This document shows, in pieces, positions 1 through 7,396 of a stretch of DNA of 8,013 nucleotides. The translations under genes and the position numbers were made by a program. The DNA is from a candidate division GN15 bacterium (GTDB lineage: Bacteria > Zixibacteria > MSB-5A5 > GN15 > FEB-12): NCBI GenBank assembly GCA_014729205.1, contig WJKG01000259.1:1-8013 (forward strand), read 5' to 3'. Each line of letters begins with the position of its first letter. Positions within the stretch are counted from its first letter, which is position 1. The notes under the pieces are model-generated. The model saw only the letters and a list, made by a program, of their open reading frames with translations, was not told where the DNA came from and searched no databases.

Positions 1-378
1 AAGCTTTTTGTATTCCTTCGGTGTTATGAATTCTCCGCGCTTGTTGAAGAACTTCAAGGCATTCCAGGGGGCCGGGTTATGCGAGGCGGTGACACAGATA
101 CCGCCGCTGGCCTCGAGATCCTTGACAGCGATTTCGACTGTCGGTGTGGGGACTACGCCGATGTAGATCACCTTCACACCAGTGGAAACGAGCCCGGAGA
201 CTACGGCATGGGCAATCATCTCGCCCGATGGGCGAGGGTCCCGCCCAACCACGACCGTTCCCCTTTTGAGCAGGGTACCGAACCCAGCGCCGTAGGTGGC
301 AGCCAAGGCGGGAGTTAGCCCCTTGCCGATTATCCCGCGAACACCGGATACTGATTTGACCAATACCTTAGATCCCAT
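1..378 (-). CDS. glmM: Phosphoglucosamine mutase / alpha-D-phosphohexomutase, N-terminal part (runs off window)
   Basis: The first 126 codons of an alpha-D-phosphohexomutase are visible; the frame is open to base 1. Family members move a phosphate between C6 and C1 of a hexose phosphate in the cytoplasm. GlmM makes glucosamine-1-phosphate for UDP-GlcNAc, the precursor of peptidoglycan and LPS. Visible motifs are the start SVSGVRGIIG (residues 9-18), GRDPRPSGEM (45-54), and TASHNP (97-102), where Ser99 is the catalytic phosphoserine, followed by WNALKFFN. This belongs to domain 1 of a protein usually about 450 residues long; the metal-binding and sugar-specificity loops lie outside the window. 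The ATG at 378 is supported by AGAGG (387-383) four bases upstream. The N-terminal form resembles mutases of Bacteroidetes and archaea annotated as GlmM, but phosphomannomutase or phosphoglucomutase activity cannot be excluded, so the symbol is tentative. Confidence 0.85.
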   Translation of the reverse strand, partial: MGSKVLVKSVSGVRGIIGKGLTPALAATYGAGFGTLLKRGTVVVGRDPRPSGEMIAHAVVSGLVSTGVKVIYIGVVPTPTVEIAVKDLEASGGICVTASHNPAPWNALKFFNKRGEFITPKEYKKL

Positions 379-423
379 AGTTCCTCTTTTTATTAATGTC
401 GTAAGACTTACTCATTCCTTGAA

Positions 424-451
424 AGAATAAGCTCTTGACAGGAAAAAACAA
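424..451 (-). promoter_or_regulatory. Possible weak promoter for the phosphohexomutase gene
   Basis: The 183-bp gap between the phosphatase stop and the mutase start (379-561) holds no ORF. On the minus strand it contains TTGTTT (451-446), a 16-bp spacer and TATTCT (429-424), about 45 bp before the ATG. This is a poor match to a sigma70 promoter. A better -35-like TTGACT at 471-466 has no matching -10 at normal spacing. The mutase may instead be read from the ABC operon upstream, since no convincing terminator lies between them. Confidence 0.25.
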
Positions 452-561
452 CCCTGTTGGTGCATAGTCAAAGAACACCAGCAAGGCCAGATTTGATCCT
501 GCATTTGTCACTCAACCGGGTAAGCATATACGGCCGATTGAGCCGCACTTGAGATCCAGCT

Positions 562-1371
562 CTACGTTGTGGGGGCCAGAAGAGTCTTCTTCATAACTGA
601 ATGCAATCGCCGATTGGAAGCAAGAATCTCGTCGTCGAAAACAGAGTAATTACTGCCATCAAGTCGAGTCACCTTACCACCTGCTTCGCGGACTATCACG
701 ACCGCTGCGGCAGTGTCCCATGGATGGAGCTTGAATTCCCAGAAGGCATCGATTCGTCCCGTTGCCAGCCAGCAAAGGTCCATCGCAGCCGAGCCGGGTC
801 GTCGTACCGCCTGGGCTCGTTTGACCATACGGGAGAACAGCCCCAGGTTGTTCTTGCGGGCTGTAGCGACATCATAGGCAAACCCTGTCGCCAGTAGTGC
901 CCGGTGCAACTTCGTTTCCTCGGAAACCTGGATTCGCCTGCTGTTCATGTGCGCCCCGATACCCTGCCCGGCAGAAAACAGCTCATTGCGCTCAGGATCA
1001 TAGACAGCCCCGGCGATCGGATCGCCGTGATAGAGAAGCCCGATCGAAACACAGTACATGGGGAAACGATGCGCGTAGTTAACGGTTCCGTCCAGAGGAT
1101 CTATTACCCAGAGAAACTCCGATTGCTCCTGCTGGTCGGTGCCCTCTTCGGCGAGTATATCGTGCTCTTTAAACCGCTTTGTGATCTTGTTGACAATGTA
1201 CCGCTCGGACCTGGTGTCATACTCAGTCACGGGGTCGATCCTGCCCTTGTAGCGGACATTGTGCTGTTTGTTGAAGCCACGCTTAAGGAGGCTACCGGCT
1301 CCGATGGCTGTATCACAGGCAAAGGTAACGAAGCTGCGAATGGCTCTCTTGCTCAGGTCGCTGTTTCTCAT
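562..1371 (-). CDS. suhB: Inositol-monophosphatase-family phosphatase (SuhB/IMPase type)
   Basis: A complete 269-residue cytoplasmic protein of normal length for the family of Mg2+-dependent, Li+-sensitive phosphatases that hydrolyse myo-inositol phosphates and related sugar phosphates. The whole metal site is visible: DPVTEYD (46-52), AEEG with Glu75/Glu76, IDPLDGTVNY (90-99) giving Asp91 and Asp94, and HPWDTAAA (216-223) giving Asp219. These match the positions of Glu70, Asp90, Asp93 and Asp220 in human IMPA1. RRPGSAAMDLCWLATGRIDAF (190-210) is the conserved substrate-side region. The ATG overlaps the TGA of the upstream ABC gene as ATGA (1371-1368). The nearest SD-like GAGG (1388-1385) is 13 bases away, so translation is probably coupled to the ABC subunit. 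The substrate is unknown; related enzymes act on inositol-1-phosphate, histidinol phosphate, fructose-1,6-bisphosphate or PAP, and SuhB in E. coli also serves in rRNA antitermination. Confidence 0.93.
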   Translation of the reverse strand: MRNSDLSKRAIRSFVTFACDTAIGAGSLLKRGFNKQHNVRYKGRIDPVTEYDTRSERYIVNKITKRFKEHDILAEEGTDQQEQSEFLWVIDPLDGTVNYAHRFPMYCVSIGLLYHGDPIAGAVYDPERNELFSAGQGIGAHMNSRRIQVSEETKLHRALLATGFAYDVATARKNNLGLFSRMVKRAQAVRRPGSAAMDLCWLATGRIDAFWEFKLHPWDTAAAVVIVREAGGKVTRLDGSNYSVFDDEILASNRRLHSVMKKTLLAPTT

Positions 1372-3176
1372 GTTGTCTTGGCTGCCTCGGCGGCTTTGGA
1401 GAACTCCCGGCTAAACTGCATTTGGTACAAGGTATGGTAAATGCCGCCCTTATTCAACAACTCTGTGTGGGTTCCAATCTCTCGCACCTGGCCATGATGG
1501 AGCACGATGATCTTGTCCGCGTTCTCGATTGTCGACAAACGGTGGGCTATCACGACTGAAGTCCTTCCCTTGAGCAGCTCCTCGAGCGCATCCTGGATCA
1601 ACAACTCTGTCTCCGTGTCGACGGAGCTGGTTGCCTCATCGAGAATGAGAATATCCGGGTCAAAGGCCAGCGCACGAGCGAACGAGAGAAGCTGCTTCTG
1701 ACCGGTGGACAAGGTGGAGCCGCGCTCTTTAACCTCGGTATGGAGGTCATCGGGGAGGCCGTTGAGGAAGCGGTCAAAGCCAACCCGGCTCAATGCCTCC
1801 CTCACCTTCTGGTCACTGATATCGGTATTCCGCAGACGGACATTGCCGGCGTAGTCGCCAGAGAACAGAAAGACATCCTGCAGCACAAGTCCCAGATGCG
1901 AGCGCAGCTCACTAACGGTCATTTTGTTTATCTCAACGCCATCGAGTCGTACCGCCCCTTTCTGATAGTCATAGAATCGGAACAGGAGCGATACCAGCGA
2001 ACTTTTCCCGGCCCCTGTGGATCCAACAATGGCGGCGCGCTCGCCCGGTTCCACAGTGAAGTTGATGTCTTTGAGGACCCAGTCATCGTCGTTGTAGGCG
2101 AAGTGAACGTGGTCGAACTCGATCTTGCCGTCGAAACGCTTAATGTGCGCTGGCGCGGTTGGATCCGCAATGGCCTCTTTGGTATCCAGCAGTTCGAAGA
2201 TGCGCTCGGAAGCCGCCATGGAATTCTGGAGGATATTGTACTTTTGCGAAAGATCTCGGATCGGCCGATAGAACTGCTCCACCAGTTGGATGAATGCGAC
2301 CAGTTCACCGAATGTAAGGGTACCTTCATATATACGCACACCGCCGAAATAGAGTAACAAGCCAAGCGACACGGCACCAATGATCTCCACCACGGGAAAG
2401 AATACAGCGTAATAGTAGATTTGACGGTGGTGCGCCTTCCGCAGCGAGTCATTGATCTCGTCGAACCGATCCCAGGTGCGTTGCTCTTGATTGAACAACT
2501 GCGTCACGGTCATGCCACTGATATGCTCCTGGGTGAAGGCGTTGGTGCGGGCCAGTCGTGTACGGACATCGCGGTACGCCCGACGCACCTTAATGCGGAA
2601 CAGGAAACTCACCCCAAGCAGTACCGGCAGGACCAGGAACGTAATGAGCGCCAGTTCCCAGTTGTAGTAAAGCAATGCAGCGACAATGAGCACAAGGGTA
2701 ACGATATCACCAATAATGGCCACAACCCCTGATGAGAACGTCTCATTCAGTGCGTTGACATCGTTGGTAACACGTGTCACGAGTCGCCCCACCGGATTAC
2801 GGTCGAAGAACGCCAGATGCAGTCGCTGGAGTTTACTGTAGATCTCCATGCGGATCTTGTGCAGCACGCGCTGTCCGAGCAATTGCATGAGGAACTGCTG
2901 GCCGTAACTGGTAAACAGGATGACCAGTATCACCCCGACGAAGATGAGTGCCAGGGTCCCCAGGCCCTCGAGATCGCCGGTCTTGATGTAGTCATCGATA
3001 CCAATCTGTGTCAGAAAGGCCATCGATACTCGCAGCCCGGATGACGCCAGTAACAGCACAGTGGCAACTACCACCATCCATTTGAACGGCTTGACGTAGC
3101 GCAACAACCGTTTCATGAGCCGGCTGTCATAGGCCTTACCGAGCGCCACCTCTTCATGGTACTGGGAGCTCTTCAT
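1368..3176 (-). CDS. ABC exporter half-transporter, catalytic Walker B subunit (TM288/BmrD/MdlB-like)
   Basis: A complete 602-residue fusion of a type IV exporter membrane domain (six predicted helices, at about 34-55, 72-92, 150-170, 172-195, 258-280 and 290-312) and a C-terminal nucleotide-binding domain in the inner membrane. Walker A is GSTGAGKSS (385-393, Lys391), the Q-loop Gln is 433, Walker B is DILILDEATSSVD (508-520) with catalytic Glu514, and the switch His is 545. The signature is LSTGQ (489-493), not LSGGQ, followed by KQLLSFARAL, as typical of the second subunit of heterodimeric exporters. Its Walker motifs therefore form the working ATP site with the LSGGQ of the partner. The ATG shares a base with the partner's TAA (TAATG) and has a good SD, GGAGAGG (3188-3182). 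The substrate is unknown; relatives export drugs, lipids or peptides. The gene ends overlapping the phosphatase. Confidence 0.94.
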   Translation of the reverse strand: MKSSQYHEEVALGKAYDSRLMKRLLRYVKPFKWMVVVATVLLLASSGLRVSMAFLTQIGIDDYIKTGDLEGLGTLALIFVGVILVILFTSYGQQFLMQLLGQRVLHKIRMEIYSKLQRLHLAFFDRNPVGRLVTRVTNDVNALNETFSSGVVAIIGDIVTLVLIVAALLYYNWELALITFLVLPVLLGVSFLFRIKVRRAYRDVRTRLARTNAFTQEHISGMTVTQLFNQEQRTWDRFDEINDSLRKAHHRQIYYYAVFFPVVEIIGAVSLGLLLYFGGVRIYEGTLTFGELVAFIQLVEQFYRPIRDLSQKYNILQNSMAASERIFELLDTKEAIADPTAPAHIKRFDGKIEFDHVHFAYNDDDWVLKDINFTVEPGERAAIVGSTGAGKSSLVSLLFRFYDYQKGAVRLDGVEINKMTVSELRSHLGLVLQDVFLFSGDYAGNVRLRNTDISDQKVREALSRVGFDRFLNGLPDDLHTEVKERGSTLSTGQKQLLSFARALAFDPDILILDEATSSVDTETELLIQDALEELLKGRTSVVIAHRLSTIENADKIIVLHHGQVREIGTHTELLNKGGIYHTLYQMQFSREFSKAAEAAKTT

Positions 3177-4942
3177 TACAGCCTCTCCAGTTCTTCTTCC
3201 AGCAATTGGGAGCGATACAGTGAGGCATAGGCACCATCGCGGCTCATCAGTTCCTCGTGGGTACCGCGCTCGGCGATCTTGCCGGCCTGCAGATAGATGA
3301 TCTGATCAGCATCCTTTACCGAGGCCACCCGGTGAGAGATGACGATAGCGGTTCTCTTGCTCAGCACCGACTTGATCCGCGCGTTGATTTCACGCTCGGT
3401 CTCGGTGTCGACAGAACTGGTGGCATCATCGAAGATGATCAACCCTGGTTCAATAAGGATGGCACGAGCAATGGCGGCTCGCTGCTTCTGGCCGCCGGAC
3501 AGCGTAATGCCGCGCTCACCCACCATGGTATCGAACTGATCGGGGAAGTGATCTACGTCTTTGGCCAGATCAGCCGTATTGGCAGCCTGCAGGACGATAT
3601 CTTTGGCGGCGTCGTTGCGACCGTAGGCGATATTCGCCCCCACCGTATCTGAGAACAAGAAAGGCTCTTGTGGCGCGAATCCGATTTGCCGGCGGAGGGA
3701 GGGGATGTCCCAGTCATTGATGTCTCGCTCGTCGATGAATATCTGGCCTGGTTCCACCGGATATAGCCGCGCCAGCAGTGACACTAACGTGGTTTTGCCC
3801 GATCCGGTCGGTCCGACGATTCCAACCGTCTCCCCCGGTTCGATGACAAATGAGATATCGGTGAGCACTGGTGCGTCGCCATATGAAAAAGACAGATTAC
3901 GAAATTCAACGCGCCCCTGCATCTTCTGGCGATATGTGGATTGGCCGCCATTCTCAACGTCCGGTTTGGTGTCCAGTACCCGGTTAATCCTGTCAAGAGA
4001 GGCCGTTCCTCGTTGATAGAGCGACACGACCCAACCCAGAGCAAACATGGGCCAAAAGAGCATATTCAGATAGGCCAGGAAGGCTACCATCGTTCCCAGG
4101 GGGATGACACCGTCAATGACCTGCTTACCGCCAAAATAGAGAACGACCACATTTAGCGTCGCCGCCAGGAAGAACAGGAAGGGTATGAAGAACGCCTGAA
4201 TGCGGGCGTAATCCATGTTGAGCTCCACGTACTTCTGTGACATTTTGTCGAAATGCTCAATCTCGTGGTCTTCCTGGCGATAGGCTCGGACGACACGAAT
4301 CCCCGAGAGGTTCTCTTGCGCCGTTGCGGTCAACTCCGAGAAATGCTCCTGAATGCGCTGGAAGCGCTGATGGATGGCGTTGCCGAGACGATTCACGGCA
4401 ATGGGAAAGATGACCATCGGCCCGATAGCGTACAGCGTCAGCTTGGGCGAGAGTGTGATCATCAGCGTCACCGCAACAGCCATGGAGACAAGAGTATTGC
4501 CGATATACATGATCCCAGGACCGATCATCATGCGGACCGCTTCGAGATCGTTGGTGGAGCGGGCCATCAAATCACCCGTTCGGCTGTTTTGGTAGAACGA
4601 CGGTGAGAGCTTCAACAGATGCGCGAACAAATCACCGCGGAGGTTGTACTCTATCCAGCGTGACATCCAGATGATGGTCCGTCGCATGGAGAACCGGAAG
4701 ACGCCGGCAAGGACGGCAGCACCTATTCCCAACAGCACCCAGTCACGGATTTCGGAGGGTGCGGCTCCCTTTTCGAGCAGATCGAAGACAATCTTGGTGA
4801 TGTACGGAATGGTCATGACCAGCGAGTTGGTGCAAATGATTGCCAGTGCACCCAGTATCAGATATCGCTTGTACTGCCGGAAGTACCCGAGGATCTGTCT
4901 GAAGCGTTCTTTGAAGGGTGTCTTGCGTTGCTTCTCGGTCAT
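3176..4942 (-). CDS. ABC exporter half-transporter, degenerate Walker B subunit (TM287/BmrC/MdlA-like)
   Basis: A complete 588-residue membrane-plus-ATPase half transporter. Six membrane helices are predicted, at about 27-50, 68-85, 145-165, 167-188, 255-277 and 285-305. The ATPase domain has the A-loop Tyr354, Walker A GPTGSGKTT (377-385, Lys383), Q-loop Gln425, a canonical LSGGQ (481-485) and switch His537. Walker B reads LIIFDDATSSVD, so Asp506 stands where the catalytic Glu should be. This is the mark of the first subunit in heterodimeric exporters: its own Walker site is degenerate, while its LSGGQ completes the working site of the partner encoded directly downstream. Unlike TM287, it keeps the switch His. 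The coding start at 4942 follows the terminator of the previous gene by only 24 bp and has no clear SD (GAATAGGC precedes the ATG). No later Met precedes the first helix. The stop overlaps the next start by one base. Confidence 0.94.
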   Translation of the reverse strand: MTEKQRKTPFKERFRQILGYFRQYKRYLILGALAIICTNSLVMTIPYITKIVFDLLEKGAAPSEIRDWVLLGIGAAVLAGVFRFSMRRTIIWMSRWIEYNLRGDLFAHLLKLSPSFYQNSRTGDLMARSTNDLEAVRMMIGPGIMYIGNTLVSMAVAVTLMITLSPKLTLYAIGPMVIFPIAVNRLGNAIHQRFQRIQEHFSELTATAQENLSGIRVVRAYRQEDHEIEHFDKMSQKYVELNMDYARIQAFFIPFLFFLAATLNVVVLYFGGKQVIDGVIPLGTMVAFLAYLNMLFWPMFALGWVVSLYQRGTASLDRINRVLDTKPDVENGGQSTYRQKMQGRVEFRNLSFSYGDAPVLTDISFVIEPGETVGIVGPTGSGKTTLVSLLARLYPVEPGQIFIDERDINDWDIPSLRRQIGFAPQEPFLFSDTVGANIAYGRNDAAKDIVLQAANTADLAKDVDHFPDQFDTMVGERGITLSGGQKQRAAIARAILIEPGLIIFDDATSSVDTETEREINARIKSVLSKRTAIVISHRVASVKDADQIIYLQAGKIAERGTHEELMSRDGAYASLYRSQLLEEELERL

Positions 4943-4966
4943 GCCTATTCAGCTCGATTTGAAGTC

Positions 4967-4987
4967 AAAAAAGCCGCCCGAAGGCGG
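4967..4987 (-). terminator. Intrinsic terminator with C(UUCG)G tetraloop
   Basis: On the minus strand CCGCC (4987-4983), loop TTCG (4982-4979) and GGCGG (4978-4974) form a perfect five-base-pair GC stem, followed by C and six T (4972-4967). The C(UUCG)G loop is exceptionally stable in RNA. It lies 38 bases after the stop of the secreted-protein gene and most simply ends that transcript. The opposite strand has no T-run, so it works in one direction only. It sits just 24 bases before the ATG of the ABC operon, so it could also act as a leader terminator for that operon. Confidence 0.85.
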
Positions 4988-5005
4988 AACCTACATACCA
5001 GATTT

Positions 5006-5014
5006 ACTATAACA
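5006..5014 (-). promoter_or_regulatory. Candidate extended -10 promoter for the ABC operon
   Basis: TGTTATAGT (5014-5006, minus strand) matches an extended -10 element (TGn plus TATAGT). No good -35 sits at 16-18 bp. Initiation would be near 4999, which places the UUCG terminator hairpin inside the leader of the ABC mRNA. This is the best promoter-like element I see between the two genes, but the evidence is a single short motif. Confidence 0.3.
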
Positions 5015-5025
5015 GCGACCGAGAA

Positions 5026-7263
5026 TCAATAGTTCAGCATATTGCCGAACAGATGAATAGCCTCGATGTCCAGTCGAGCAATCATGTCGAGCAGCGGGAG
5101 TCCGCAGTAGATGATCTGCCCATCGCCGATTCGCGAAACCGAGAGCAGGGCCGCACCGGTTGGCGTGGCCAGCACTCGTTCGGCAGGGGCAATCACAGCG
5201 GCAGAAACGGTACGCTGGCGGTAGAAGTGGGACAGCAAGCCTTTGGTGGTGATGCGGTACGGCATCGACATCACGCGAGCAGGATTGATCAACTCCTCGA
5301 TGTCCTCCTGGTCGGCCAGCTCCAGACCCGGCGTGAACGCCACCGGGAGCACGTTACGAGGCCAGTCTTCCGGCTGACCCATCAAGACAAGCGAGCCACC
5401 GTGCTTGAGATAGGTCTCCAGGCGGTCCTTGGCCGATGGCAACGAGGGGTAGTTATCGGCCGCACCGGAGCCTATGACGATGACCTCGTAGACATCCAGA
5501 TTGCCTGTGATCAGGGTGCGGTCAGTGAGGGGTTGGAAATTGACATTGGCCATTCGCAGCACGTCCTCGAGCTGGCCAGTGCTGTCAGGCAGGAAGCCCA
5601 CGGTCACGCTCCTGGGCACCTTGCATTCGGCTATACGAATACGGGCAGTATCGACTGCGACTGTCCGATCATCGATGGTGAGTCGAATGACCTGGTGCTG
5701 AATGCCGAGTTCGAACAGATTCGATATGGAGAATGGTATGCGTACCACTTCCAGGGTCTTTCCTCGCTCGAGCGGGACATTCTGGCGATATGCCCCGGCG
5801 AACAGACCGCGCGGCGTCTCCAGATTGAGCCGCACTTCGCCGGCATAGGTCGAAGGCTTGGTGATCATCACCCGCCAGTTCATGGAGGCCACCATGCGGT
5901 CAACATCGAGGTCAGGTACGGGTGGCACAAAGAAGTAGGCCGGCTCGAAGCGAACATCTATCTCAGGTTTGGTCCATATGGGCAGGACGCTTCGGATGCC
6001 GACCGGGGTGGCACCATAATGGAGCTGGGCCGTGAACAGCAGCGATTCCGGCTGCCGGGCGGTGAGACGCTCCGGCTCGATATCGACCAGGTATTCCTTC
6101 TCATAGGATTGATGCGGTGCAATGCGCTTGCGGTGTGCATCGAGAAGGGTGGCGGTCGAATCCCAATAGGGATGGAACTTGATCTCGGACAATTCGACCG
6201 GCTGAGGGCCATTTGACGATACGGCAATACGATACTTCACCACACCGCCGTGCGGTGTGTCACGGCGAAGTATAGTTCCGCTCCAGTTGAGGCCGACCGC
6301 ATTGAGAGTTGCGTGTTCAGCTCGTTCGAACAGTGCCTGGAGGTAGCGGCGGTATGGAGCCGGAAACCCGGCCACAGACCCTATAGAAGGCGGCTCCATC
6401 AGCTGCGTGAGTTGTTTATAGCCCTTCACGAGTAGTTCCGTACGGGCTTTTCCCATCGCAAAGCGAGCGGCTTTGAAGGAGCTGATGAAGTCGTTCGCCA
6501 GTTTGGTGTATGTGCGCTGTTGTGGGCCGGGTGCAAATGTGACCTCAATATTGTCGAGCAGGCGGAATGTCTCCAGTCCGGACAGGAACGTAGCCTGTGG
6601 CGCGGTGGATTCGACCTGACTGTGCAGGAGCCGGTAGACTGTAAGGTGCCGGCCAACATGCTCTGGCGGTGTGTAGTTCGAAAAGAGCTTCGGTACTTCT
6701 CGCCATATCCGTTCGCGATAACGCTGGTTGAGTTCGCGAGTGTTGATTACGACCCGTTTGTCAGACTGCACTTGGTCTTTTGGTTCAGTGATCTGGTAGA
6801 TCCGAGAAATTGTGAAGAGTTCTCCGGGTTCTCCCGGCAGCGCTTTCAGTGTATCAACAAGGTGCGACAGCAGCGTATCAGGTCGGCTGGCACCAACGAG
6901 GACGATATCGGGTTTGCGGTCTGCCAGCAAGTGGGTGACCAGTGAATCCATGGCTGTTGTATCGGGAGGCAGGAAGTACCGATACGCGTATATCTGAGCT
7001 TTGTCTACCTGGGAGAGTTGCTGGCGCCAGATGGTGCTTATCTTGAGATTAACGAGGTCGATCCGACAACCGACGGCATCATTCAAGTAGTACAATGTCG
7101 GCCAATCGATATCCTCTTCGTACTCGTACAGGTACAGTACGCGTACATCGCACAGGGCGTAATCGATATCGCTTGCTGTCGTCTGGCTGGCGGCCATGGC
7201 CAGTCCGGCCATGAGCAGCAAAACGAGGACGAACAGGCGACGGAAGTTGGCGGATCGCATCAT
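5026..7263 (-). CDS. Large secreted protein of unknown function: N-terminal Rossmann-like, Ig-like middle, C-terminal GATase1-like region
   Basis: About 745 residues, starting at the ATG-ATG pair (7263, 7260). A classic signal peptide follows: RR at 8-9, a hydrophobic core about 10-23, and an AMA|A cleavage site near residue 24, so the protein is exported. Residues 40-73 (VRVLYLYEYEED..., YLNDAVGCRIDLVNL) and 116-134 (RKPDIVLVG) look like beta-alpha segments of a Rossmann-like fold. Residues about 251-330 are mainly helical, about 330-545 look like two beta-rich Ig-like modules, and 548-745 resemble a GATase1/ThuA-like domain (VTVGFLPD; VYEVIVIGSG ending near 600; YLKHGGSLVLMG around 621; GDGQIIYCGLP near the end). 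No nucleophile elbow Cys is evident there. The order resembles large secreted PIG-L/LmbE-family proteins, but the AHPDDE zinc motif is absent. The function is unknown. The gene is flanked by its own promoter and terminator, so it is probably transcribed alone. A TTG at 7299 would extend the frame but would put the promoter inside the gene and delay the signal peptide. Confidence 0.8.
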   Translation of the reverse strand: MMRSANFRRLFVLVLLLMAGLAMAASQTTASDIDYALCDVRVLYLYEYEEDIDWPTLYYLNDAVGCRIDLVNLKISTIWRQQLSQVDKAQIYAYRYFLPPDTTAMDSLVTHLLADRKPDIVLVGASRPDTLLSHLVDTLKALPGEPGELFTISRIYQITEPKDQVQSDKRVVINTRELNQRYRERIWREVPKLFSNYTPPEHVGRHLTVYRLLHSQVESTAPQATFLSGLETFRLLDNIEVTFAPGPQQRTYTKLANDFISSFKAARFAMGKARTELLVKGYKQLTQLMEPPSIGSVAGFPAPYRRYLQALFERAEHATLNAVGLNWSGTILRRDTPHGGVVKYRIAVSSNGPQPVELSEIKFHPYWDSTATLLDAHRKRIAPHQSYEKEYLVDIEPERLTARQPESLLFTAQLHYGATPVGIRSVLPIWTKPEIDVRFEPAYFFVPPVPDLDVDRMVASMNWRVMITKPSTYAGEVRLNLETPRGLFAGAYRQNVPLERGKTLEVVRIPFSISNLFELGIQHQVIRLTIDDRTVAVDTARIRIAECKVPRSVTVGFLPDSTGQLEDVLRMANVNFQPLTDRTLITGNLDVYEVIVIGSGAADNYPSLPSAKDRLETYLKHGGSLVLMGQPEDWPRNVLPVAFTPGLELADQEDIEELINPARVMSMPYRITTKGLLSHFYRQRTVSAAVIAPAERVLATPTGAALLSVSRIGDGQIIYCGLPLLDMIARLDIEAIHLFGNMLNY

Positions 7264-7269
7264 GCTGTG

Positions 7270-7299
7270 AATATATCCGAGCGGATTCCCTAAAGTCAA
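7270..7299 (-). promoter_or_regulatory. Sigma70-type promoter of the secreted-protein gene, probably leaderless
   Basis: On the minus strand TTGACT (7299-7294) and TATATT (7275-7270) are separated by 18 bp. Counting the -10 as positions -12 to -7, transcription would start at 7263, which is the A of the first ATG. No SD sequence is present before that ATG, which fits a leaderless mRNA. The element lies 37 bases after the etfB terminator. Confidence 0.6.
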
Positions 7300-7335
7300 T
7301 TTTGAAAACCGCAGTTGAAGTCGATTGACGGCGGC

Positions 7336-7367
7336 AAAACAAAACGGGCCACCGGTGATGGCCCGTT
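7336..7367 (-). terminator. Intrinsic terminator after etfB
   Basis: On the minus strand AACGGGCCA (7367-7359) and TGGCCCGTT (7351-7343) form a perfect nine-base-pair stem around a seven-base loop (7358-7352). The T-rich run TTTTGTTTT begins with the last two bases of the stem. It starts 29 bases after the etfB stop. The plus strand has no T-run after the hairpin. A smaller inverted repeat, CTCGAT/ATCGAG (7374-7379, 7390-7395), lies between it and the etfB stop. Confidence 0.88.
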
Positions 7368-7396
7368 GAGCAACTCGATCGACATCTGCATCGAGA

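Noticed and set aside
79..318. Plus-strand open frame (79 codons) opposite the mutase gene
   Set aside because: The minus strand encodes the conserved phosphohexomutase N-terminus with the TASHNP active site through this whole stretch.
443..459. Small hairpin (CAAC/GTTG) followed by six T on the minus strand, between phosphatase and mutase genes
   Set aside because: A stem of four base pairs, two of them A-T, with a three-base loop is too weak to call a terminator despite the T-run.
904..1440. Plus-strand open frame (178 codons) opposite the phosphatase gene
   Set aside because: It is the aligned antisense frame of a gene with all catalytic motifs of the IMPase family; no domain or ribosome site supports it.
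1740..2357. Plus-strand open frame (205 codons) opposite the second ABC gene
   Set aside because: It is the aligned antisense shadow of the ABC ATPase region, where Walker A, the Q-loop and membrane helices are clear on the minus strand.
5053..6216. Long plus-strand open frame (387 codons) opposite the secreted-protein gene
   Set aside because: It is in the antisense frame aligned with the real codons, so it stays open merely because the gene avoids TTA, CTA and TCA. Its product is rich in His, Arg, Gly and Asp, has no recognisable domain, and the minus-strand gene has a signal peptide, promoter and terminator.
7297..7299. TTG at 7299 as the start of the secreted protein
   Set aside because: It has no SD, adds 12 residues before a signal peptide that already begins properly at the ATG-ATG pair, and coincides with the -35 element TTGACT.
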